A DNA stretch of 14,477 nucleotides from Prevotellaceae bacterium UBA3646 (GTDB lineage: Bacteria; Bacteroidota; Bacteroidia; Bacteroidales; Bacteroidaceae). The notes below the pieces were generated by a model. The model did no database searches. It saw only the letters and a list, made by a program, of their open reading frames with translations, and had not been told where the DNA came from. The stretch is from assembly GCA_002373535.1 (NCBI GenBank), contig DFKL01000171.1, positions 1 to 14,477 of the forward strand, in the 5' to 3' direction. Shown piece by piece: positions 1 through 5,588 of the stretch. The first letter of the stretch is position 1; each line of letters begins with the position of its first letter. The translations under genes were made by a program, and so were the position numbers.

Positions 1-470
1 TGGAGCGCAAGCTGCAGGAGCAGATTGGCGGCTACGAGAGCATGTATGCCTTGTGGGGCGAGTTTGATGCTTCGCTGGTCGAGGTCAAGGATGTGGTGAT
101 GGATGTGAAGAAGATTGCCGGCGTGCGTGTGCCGGTGCTGACGAACATCGCTCTGAGTGTGCGTCCGTTCGGCTTGTTCTCTGCTCCGAAATGGTATTTT
201 GACGGTATCAGGCTGCTGCAGGGGCTGGCCAAGACGGCGGTGGAGCGTGAGTTCGTGCTGGCGAAACTGTCTTTGCTGGACCATGCGCGTAAGAAGACGA
301 CGCAGAAGGTGAACTTGTTTGAGAAGGTTCAGATTCCGGGCTTCCAGGAGGCTGTGCGCAAGATAAAACGTTTCATGGAGGATGAGGAGAATCTGTCGAA
401 ATCGAGTCAGAAGATCCTGAAATCGCTGCAGCAGAAACGTGCCGTAAAAGAACAGGAGGTGGCTGTATGA
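1..470 (+). CDS. ntpD: V/A-type ATPase subunit D (central rotor stalk), 5' partial
   Basis: This is the C-terminal part of the rotor shaft subunit D of a V/A-type ATPase, which couples the catalytic A3B3 head to the membrane ring. The reading frame is open from base 3, so the true start lies upstream; about 155 residues are visible. The visible part has a short central region containing GVRVPVL and FGLFSAPKWYFDG, followed by a long charged helix rich in Lys, Glu and Arg (for example FEKVQIPGFQEAVRKIKRFM). This matches the C-terminal arm of the antiparallel coiled-coil that subunit D forms. The stop codon overlaps the start of subunit I by four bases (ATGA), a sign of translational coupling. 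Identification rests on this helix pattern plus the I and K genes directly downstream, the usual Bacteroidetes order. Confidence is high for the operon and good for the subunit. Confidence 0.9.
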   Translation, partial: ERKLQEQIGGYESMYALWGEFDASLVEVKDVVMDVKKIAGVRVPVLTNIALSVRPFGLFSAPKWYFDGIRLLQGLAKTAVEREFVLAKLSLLDHARKKTTQKVNLFEKVQIPGFQEAVRKIKRFMEDEENLSKSSQKILKSLQQKRAVKEQEVAV

Positions 471-2347
471 TACAGAAGATGAAGAAACTGACGTTTCTTG
501 TCTATCACAAGGAATATGACGGTTTCCTGGTTGAGTTGCAGAAGCTGGGGGTGTTGCATATACAGCCTTCGGCTGATCAGTCACAGGCTGAGCCTGATGC
601 CTTGCGCAGACTGAGGGAGGAACTGCGTGTGGTGCAGGAGGTAAAGGCTTCGCTGCTGAAAACGGCGGGCTTGTTTGACGAGGATGTCGTTCCCGGTGAT
701 GCGGATGCTGCCATAGTGGCTCGCGTGACGGAGATTGACGAGCGTCTGCGTGTCGTGGATGCGGCATTGGAGAGGGCTCGTAGTGACGAGGGGCTGCTGG
801 CTCCATGGGGCGACATAGACAGGGTGCAGATGGAGCGTCTGCACAAGGCTGGCCTGCAGGAGTATTTCTATAGGGTGGACCGTGCCTACTTTGACAAGAA
901 GCTGACGGACTATAGTGACTTGGAGATAAGCCGCGACAAGAAGTTTGTGTATTTCATGGCCTTTTCGGTGGACGGCAGGGAGCCTGAGGGTATTGCGGCC
1001 GTCCCGCTGTCTCTGCCTGACGTTACGTACAGCGAGGCGAGGAAGCGTGTCGCTGAACTGAATGGGGAGAGAGACAGACTGACGGCGGAGCGTATGGACA
1101 TTGCGTCCAATCGCATCGGTGGCATAAAGGCTTATGAAGCGGTGTTGCTGAACAGAATTGCCCGTGAGGTGGCTGACTTTGATACGTTGCGTGCCGCGGG
1201 TGAGACGGTAATGGTATTGGAGGGATGGTTCCCCGTGGTGCAGCTTGAGGCTGTCGAGAGGTTCCTGAAGGGGGCTGACGTGTATTATGAGATGCGTGAC
1301 CCGGTGGAGACGGATTTGGTTCCTACGCAGTTCCGCAACAACTGGTTCAACCGTATGTTCGAGCCTCTGACCAAGATGTATGGCTATCCGTGCTATGATG
1401 AATGGGATCCTACTCCGGTAGTGGCGCTGTTCTTCACGTTGTTCTTTGCCATCTGCATGGGTGATGCGGCTTATGGTGTGATATTGATGTTGTATGGCCT
1501 GCTGGAGATGAGGGGCTTGGCGAGGAAGACGCCTATCCTGGGTGAGATGTTGCACGGTTGTGGCGGAATGCTCGTAACCTTGGGTGCTGCCACGACGGTT
1601 ATCGGCTTGTCGCTGGGCACGGTGTTCGGTACGAATATGGCTGAGTGGACGTTTGTCTCGTGGCCTCCTGCCGTGGTGGAGTATTTCCGTTTCGTTCAGG
1701 GTAAATTCCCTGGTACGGAGTATTCGTTCCAGATGGTCGCTGCTATCATAATAGGTGTCGTGCATCTGTGCATTGCCATGTTGGTAAAGGCTCTGCTATA
1801 CAGCAAGAAGGAGGGCTTCGTGAACAATCTGGGCCAGTGGGGCTGGACGCTGCTGATGGTAGGTGGTATCGTTACGGGTACGCTGGCGGCGATCGGAACA
1901 TTGAGCCAGGAGGTGACGACGTGGCTGCTGATAGGCATCGGCGGCGTGGCTGCTGTTTGTATATACTTCCTGAACAATGTGCAGCGCCTGAGGAACAGGT
2001 TCGTGCAAGGGTTGATAATCAATCCTCTGGCTGGACTGTACGATACGTATAATATGGCCAGCGGCCTGCTGGGTGACGTGCTGAGCTATGTGCGCCTGTA
2101 TGCGTTGTGTCTGGCCGGCGGTGTGCTGGGCTCGGCTTTCAACAGCATAGGCTCGATGTGTGCCGAGGGCTTTACGGGGGGCATTGCCGTGGCTGTGCTG
2201 ATTTATGTAGTAGGTCATTTGCTGAATCTCCTGCTTTCGGGTATTTCGGCATTCGTGCATCCTCTGCGTCTGAACTTCGTGGAGTATTTCAAGAATGCCG
2301 GCTATAACGGCAGGGGGATTGCATACGAGCCTTTCAGGAATAAATAA
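467..2347 (+). CDS. ntpI: V/A-type ATPase subunit I (membrane stator, a-subunit homologue)
   Basis: This is the 626-residue stator subunit that forms the ion half-channels against the K ring. Roughly residues 1-310 are soluble and helical, with charged coiled-coil stretches near 40-120 and 190-260 that would form the peripheral arm. The membrane domain follows, with hydrophobic segments beginning at VVALFFTLFFAICMGDAAYG and continuing through about seven or eight helices. The essential arginine of the channel is seen in LSYVRLYALCLAGG (Arg543, equivalent to the key Arg of yeast Vph1). A second conserved arginine lies in GISAFVHPLRLNFVEYF (Arg601). The length is typical for bacterial subunit I. 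The ATG overlaps the stop of subunit D, and only 35 bases separate its stop from subunit K, so all three are one transcript. Nothing in the frame looks broken. Confidence 0.96.
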   Translation: MIQKMKKLTFLVYHKEYDGFLVELQKLGVLHIQPSADQSQAEPDALRRLREELRVVQEVKASLLKTAGLFDEDVVPGDADAAIVARVTEIDERLRVVDAALERARSDEGLLAPWGDIDRVQMERLHKAGLQEYFYRVDRAYFDKKLTDYSDLEISRDKKFVYFMAFSVDGREPEGIAAVPLSLPDVTYSEARKRVAELNGERDRLTAERMDIASNRIGGIKAYEAVLLNRIAREVADFDTLRAAGETVMVLEGWFPVVQLEAVERFLKGADVYYEMRDPVETDLVPTQFRNNWFNRMFEPLTKMYGYPCYDEWDPTPVVALFFTLFFAICMGDAAYGVILMLYGLLEMRGLARKTPILGEMLHGCGGMLVTLGAATTVIGLSLGTVFGTNMAEWTFVSWPPAVVEYFRFVQGKFPGTEYSFQMVAAIIIGVVHLCIAMLVKALLYSKKEGFVNNLGQWGWTLLMVGGIVTGTLAAIGTLSQEVTTWLLIGIGGVAAVCIYFLNNVQRLRNRFVQGLIINPLAGLYDTYNMASGLLGDVLSYVRLYALCLAGGVLGSAFNSIGSMCAEGFTGGIAVAVLIYVVGHLLNLLLSGISAFVHPLRLNFVEYFKNAGYNGRGIAYEPFRNK

Positions 2348-2382
2348 AAAAAGGAATAATAATCAATAATAACAAATCAATT

Positions 2383-2805
2383 ATGGACATTAATGTAATT
2401 CTGGGTTATCTGGGTCTTGGCCTGATGCTCGCGCTTTCCGGAATAGGAAGCTGTTATGGAACAACTATCGTAGGTAATGCTGCCGAGGGTGCTTTGAAGA
2501 AGGATCCGAGCAAGGCTTCGAGCTACATGATTCTGAGTGCCTTGCCTGCTACTCAGGGCTTGTATGGCTTCCTGGCCTTGTTCTTGCATGCTTCAAGGGT
2601 AGTAACGGACGGTCCTCTGATGTTTGGCGTCGGTCTGGGCGTCGGTCTGGTATGCTTGTTCTCTGCTATCCGTCAGGGACAGGTCTGTGCCGCCGGTGTA
2701 CAGGGATTGGCTCAGGGGCACGATGTTATGACTAACACGATGATCTATGCTGCCCTGCCTGAGTTCTATGCCATCCTTGCCCTGGTTGCTACCTTCCTGG
2801 TGTAA
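2383..2805 (+). CDS. ntpK: V/A-type ATPase proteolipid subunit K, sodium-type binding site
   Basis: This 140-residue membrane protein is the ring subunit that carries ions across the membrane during rotation. It has four membrane helices in two hairpins, the duplicated form typical of V-type proteolipids. The ion carboxylate is Glu127 in LPEFYAIL of helix 4; helix 2 has Gln58 instead of an acid, so there is one carboxylate per four helices. From my recollection of the E. hirae NtpK sodium site (Leu61, Thr64, Gln65, Tyr68, Gln110, Glu139), all positions match here: Leu54, Thr57, Gln58 and Tyr61 in LPATQGLYGF, Gln98 in FSAIRQGQVCAAG, and Glu127. The spacing from Gln98 to Glu127 is 29, as in NtpK. 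Sodium coupling is therefore likely, though not proved. It is the last gene of the operon, with a large hairpin 25 bases after its stop. Confidence 0.96.
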   Translation: MDINVILGYLGLGLMLALSGIGSCYGTTIVGNAAEGALKKDPSKASSYMILSALPATQGLYGFLALFLHASRVVTDGPLMFGVGLGVGLVCLFSAIRQGQVCAAGVQGLAQGHDVMTNTMIYAALPEFYAILALVATFLV

Positions 2806-2830
2806 CGGGGGATAGAGATATCTGTCGGAA

Positions 2831-2870
2831 ACAATAGCAGCCAGGGGCGTGTGCCTCTGGCTGCTGTTGT
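2831..2870 (+). terminator. Large hairpin after the V-ATPase operon
   Basis: An 18-pair stem (2831-2848 with 2853-2870, two G-U pairs, otherwise perfect) closes a GTGT loop 25 bases after the stop of subunit K. This is the natural 3' boundary of the ATPase transcript. No U-tract follows the stem (the next bases are ATATGTGG), so it may act as a Rho-assisted or RNA-stabilising 3' structure and not as a classic intrinsic terminator. Confidence 0.6.
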
Positions 2871-2929
2871 ATATGTGGTGACATGGTGTGGATGGCTACC
2901 AGAAAATTTTTTGCATTTTCTCTCCTTTG

Positions 2930-2961
2930 TTTGGAGAAAACAAAACTTTTTCTTAATTTTG
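2930..2961 (+). promoter_or_regulatory. Bacteroidetes-type promoter for the structured RNA region
   Basis: A -33 element TTTG (2930-2933) is followed after 20 bases by TAATTTTG (2954-2961), a full match to the Bacteroidetes -7 consensus TAnnTTTG. Transcription would begin at about 2966-2970, just before the first stem of the region downstream. An inverted repeat (TCTCC at 2921-2925, GGAGA at 2933-2937) brackets the -33 box and could be an operator; that part is inference. Confidence 0.7.
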
Positions 2962-2965
2962 CAGA

Positions 2966-3382
2966 TGACATCACCAGTTAGTCCATGTAAAGGCTGCTGG
3001 TGGGTAAGGCGGACGAGTTTCGCAAAGGAGGTATCAAAGCCTCAAGACATTTGGTTTTGATGCTCTCATGGCAACGCCTCGTGCAGGCAACAGCTGTCAG
3101 GACATCAGAAGGGACGTTTACTAAACGTTAGTCTTCTACCATCAAACTTCGCAACTTTGATTATTTCCAAGAAGATAACGCAACAGTAGCGTCCACGTGG
3201 GTGATTTTATCCAAGTCCCTCACCTTCTCTCATAATACATTATCATAGGTGTATTGTGTCTAAGGTGCTTGTATTTCTATAATATCCCTCCGACGTGGGC
3301 TAACTGGTTGCTAATCCTTGGAAATGGCAATGCGAAGGCCTGATGGTGGGATTAGCAGAGTACAGACACCCACGTCTTTTCG
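2966..3382 (+). ncRNA. Putative large structured RNA of about 415 nt (undescribed)
   Basis: No convincing coding frame covers this stretch, yet it is dense with complementary segments. Visible stems are: 2972-2977 with 2997-3002 (CACCAG/CTGGTG); 3031-3041 with 3053-3063 (11 pairs with two G-U); 3112-3116 with 3190-3194, enclosing 3126-3137 with 3170-3180 (11 pairs, one bulged G), which encloses 3141-3146 with 3156-3161; 3221-3226 with 3262-3267, continuing as 3231-3239 with 3250-3258; and 3309-3317 with 3349-3357 (TGCTAATCC/GGATTAGCA, perfect). The last stem is enclosed by 3292-3299 with 3369-3376 (GACGTGGG/CCCACGTC), which is followed by TTTTCGTTT, a plausible terminator. It starts just after a good promoter. 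It does not look like RNase P RNA, tmRNA, SRP RNA, or a group I or II intron. It could be a free RNA or a long attenuating leader of the gene at 3448. The structure is read by eye, with no covariation test. Confidence 0.5.
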
Positions 3383-3447
3383 TTTCCCTTAACTTTAATT
3401 ACTAATCGCTGAATCAGGGTATCTATAGGCTATATGTATTAAGTATT

Positions 3448-5127
3448 ATGAATATACAAGATGTGGTTCATGTTATTGCTCTGTTGCCTAATGAATTTAG
3501 TTCTCATCAATTGATTGAGAAATATATACGAGAGTTAGAAGCTGATTATATTGATAGGCTTAATCCAGAAAATGGTAGTATGAGAAAATTACATGGTGAA
3601 ATAGGACGTTTCTTGATGAATAATTCAAACAGATTAGGTATTGAAAAAATAGGAATTAGTATGGATAAAAATATAAAAGGATACGATAGCCCAAATGCTC
3701 TTTGGAGGAAAGTTGAATATAGTCGCCCGAATAACATAGGTATTTCTATTATGTTTATAATATTAGTTCTGATGATGTCGCATAGTCTATATGGAGAGTC
3801 TTTACATAAAGAGTATAATCCCAATCAAAAAATGGTTATAATATCCAAAACAGTAATAGACACAATAAAGGCAAATCTTATTTTTAAAGAAAAATATGAG
3901 CCTATCATATTAGAGAAGTATAAAAAAGGTATTGAAAAAAAAGAAAAAATAGATAGTTTATATTTAAATACTCCCTCAAAAGTAAAGACACCAGAAGAAA
4001 AGAAATTATTACAACAAGCATACATGACATATAGTAAGGCTTATTTACCAGAACTAGCAACTAAATTTCGTGTTCCATTACCAAAACCAATTATTATACC
4101 TTTTCATACCCGAGTAAAAATGTATACCAAAGATGGCATTGAATTAACAGATAGAAATTTAAAGAAAGGTAAGATTACAAAGGAAGTGAAAGAATACTTG
4201 AAGTATTATAGTATCTTTCTGGAAGACAGCTTGAAAGATGAACAGTCTCGAATAAAATTAGGCTGGTGTGAATGGTTAAAAAAAGAGGAGATTCCATATA
4301 AGATAATACAAGAGTCGATACTGAATCCCAATTATAGAGGTTTAAACTATAATAGAAGTAGTGTTCTTGACGAGTCAGAATATGCGGGATTGATTAGAGG
4401 ATGGGAGTTCTTGGATTCAAGCACTGGCACTTTTCGAAAAGACACCTACCCTCAGGAAATAAACTATCTTGTATATAATGAAATTCCTACATATAAAGTC
4501 TTCGGTAAAACAAATAGTGTACGAAAAGTGTATGACAATAACGGAAATCTAAAATACATATCTGGATTGAACAGGTCTATAAGTATAGAGGAACTTGAAG
4601 ACATAAAAAGAATAGTATATCTGGAAGACTATAAAAACAATAAACATAATATCAAATCACAATCCCATAAAACTCTTCAATTTCTCGAAAAGAGTTTAAG
4701 CACACCAAATGAAGTAACTAATATAAAATATAAAAAAAGAAATTTGTTACTTAAGAGTGCTATGGTTATGGATTCCTATATTAAAGTTGCAGCTTTTAAT
4801 CCTGTACTATCTGAGAACTATGCTAAAGTGCTAAAATCGAGTGACAAAATGAAAAAAATGCAAGAAGAGGCTAAGAAAATTGATGTTGTGGGGTTGAGGT
4901 ATATAGAACAGTTAGAAGAGGATCATAAAAACGATTTCGAATATGTTTATCAAATAGACAGACTCTCTGATACAAGTTTTAGGGTAGTTTATTTGAATGC
5001 ACAAACATTGACTCCGTCATATTGCGCGGTAGTTTTATATTATACAGGTGATAAGCCCTACACGACTAAATTTTCAACCAAATTAGTTCCAATGCCATCT
5101 GATATTCCTACTGTGATAATCAAGTAA
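3448..5127 (+). CDS. Unrecognised membrane-anchored protein with HTH-like N-terminal module
   Basis: I do not recognise this 559-residue protein. Residues 1-90 form a compact, mainly helical module (SSHQLIEKYIRELEADYI, then LHGEIGRFLMNN, then NIKGYDSPNALWRKV) that resembles a helix-turn-helix or small nucleic-acid-binding domain. I recall similar N-termini in other Bacteroidales proteins but cannot name a family. One hydrophobic segment at about 96-115 (IGISIMFIILVLMMSHSLYG) would anchor it, N-terminus inside and residues 116-559 outside. The exported part is charged and partly helical (150-200, 455-495), with a beta-rich end (YQIDRLSDTSFRVVYLN, then VVLYYTGDKPYTTKFSTKLV) like other Bacteroidales periplasmic domains. 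Met102 could be the start of an older signal-peptide form. Base composition is far more AT-rich (around 30% GC by eye) than the flanking genes, which suggests transfer. It lies 65 bases after the putative structured RNA. The ATG at 3448 is the first in frame. Confidence 0.8.
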   Translation: MNIQDVVHVIALLPNEFSSHQLIEKYIRELEADYIDRLNPENGSMRKLHGEIGRFLMNNSNRLGIEKIGISMDKNIKGYDSPNALWRKVEYSRPNNIGISIMFIILVLMMSHSLYGESLHKEYNPNQKMVIISKTVIDTIKANLIFKEKYEPIILEKYKKGIEKKEKIDSLYLNTPSKVKTPEEKKLLQQAYMTYSKAYLPELATKFRVPLPKPIIIPFHTRVKMYTKDGIELTDRNLKKGKITKEVKEYLKYYSIFLEDSLKDEQSRIKLGWCEWLKKEEIPYKIIQESILNPNYRGLNYNRSSVLDESEYAGLIRGWEFLDSSTGTFRKDTYPQEINYLVYNEIPTYKVFGKTNSVRKVYDNNGNLKYISGLNRSISIEELEDIKRIVYLEDYKNNKHNIKSQSHKTLQFLEKSLSTPNEVTNIKYKKRNLLLKSAMVMDSYIKVAAFNPVLSENYAKVLKSSDKMKKMQEEAKKIDVVGLRYIEQLEEDHKNDFEYVYQIDRLSDTSFRVVYLNAQTLTPSYCAVVLYYTGDKPYTTKFSTKLVPMPSDIPTVIIK

Positions 5128-5157
5128 AAAAACCTTGTTTTATATGCTTAAAACGAG
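5126..5157 (-). terminator. Intrinsic terminator of the minus-strand operon
   Basis: Read on the minus strand, a 9-pair stem (5157-5149 with 5142-5134, one G-U) with a 6-base loop is followed by GG and seven consecutive T (5132-5126). This is a classic intrinsic terminator for the operon that ends at 5235. Its T-run overlaps the TAA stop codon (5125-5127) of the convergent gene, so the two transcription units meet exactly here. Confidence 0.7.
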
Positions 5158-5198
5158 AAATCATATAACAATTTGAGTCACACAAAATAACTGAATAA

Positions 5199-5225
5199 CA
5201 GGACTTTGAGCTATGTTTTGTCCTG
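5199..5225. repeat. Short inverted repeat between convergent genes
   Basis: CAGGAC (5199-5204) and GTCCTG (5220-5225) are perfect complements around a 15-base loop. A direct repeat TGAGCTAT occurs at 5207-5214, inside the loop, and again at 5231-5238. It lies ten bases past the stop codon of the small minus-strand gene and may be a 3' structure of that transcript. The arms are short, so chance is possible. Confidence 0.4.
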
Positions 5226-5234
5226 CAAAATGAG

Positions 5235-5588
5235 CTATAGGTCGAAAAAGACGTAGTTATTGTTGCGCTTGTAGTAGTCGGCGGCAATATTACGTGCTGC
5301 CTGAAGTGTTGCCATGGCAATACGTTCTTCTGATTGGGCTCTCTGTCGTTCTGCTTTCATGTCGTTCGTATATTGTTGTTCAACTTTCTGCCTGATGGAA
5401 TCAAGAAATGCTTCTGCTTCCTTGCGCCGGGCTAATGAAAAAATAGTAAGAATAACGAAAAATATAATATTTTCCAGTCTTGTCGCGATAGGACAAGTGT
5501 AATTTTCCCAAGGTGGTGGTATGTCTGGATGTTTCTGTCTGGGAGTCGTGTGTCTTTTTTTTACGTCGGTTGTAGGGTGACTGTGCAA
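5235..5588 (-). CDS. Small single-pass membrane protein with charged helix (hypothetical)
   Basis: I do not recognise this 117-residue protein. It has a Pro- and His-rich N-terminus (1-35), one short hydrophobic segment at about 38-53 (IIFFVILTIFSLA) followed by Arg-Arg-Lys, then a charged, probably coiled-coil helix at about 55-105 and the end NNNYVFFDL. The positive residues after the segment suggest a cytoplasmic C-terminus. The only in-frame start before the membrane segment is TTG at 5588, inside the end of the phosphoesterase gene (28-base overlap); a later non-ATG start is possible. The run of eight A (5562-5555, minus strand) lies at the phosphoesterase stop. Its base composition is lower in GC than that of the gene upstream. 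It is the last gene before the terminator at 5157-5126. Existence as a protein is likely; the start is uncertain. Confidence 0.55.
   Translation of the reverse strand: MHSHPTTDVKKRHTTPRQKHPDIPPPWENYTCPIATRLENIIFFVILTIFSLARRKEAEAFLDSIRQKVEQQYTNDMKAERQRAQSEERIAMATLQAARNIAADYYKRNNNYVFFDL

Noticed and set aside
581..1765. Long antisense open frame (394 codons) opposite subunit I
   Set aside because: The protein is full of Arg, His and Gln with no fold or motif, and it lies opposite a clearly conserved gene; it is a shadow of GC-rich coding sequence.
2851..3060. Short plus-strand ORF of 69 codons across the promoter and the start of the RNA region
   Set aside because: It runs through the 3' hairpin of the ATPase operon and the promoter boxes, and its sequence looks random. 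Its internal ATG at 2965 would sit at or before the predicted transcript start.
3390..3397. TAACTTTA as a separate promoter for the gene at 3448
   Set aside because: It misses the final G of TAnnTTTG and has no TTTG at the right distance; too weak to claim.
3424..3434. Small palindrome TATAG-G-CTATA before the start codon at 3448
   Set aside because: Only five pairs in AT-rich DNA; expected by chance and too small to fold stably.
2966..3447. Known RNA classes: RNase P RNA, tmRNA, SRP RNA, group I/II intron, retron msr-msd
   Set aside because: The conserved cores I know for these are missing (no intron domain V, no tmRNA tag frame), and there is no reverse transcriptase nearby. An unlisted Rfam family is still possible.
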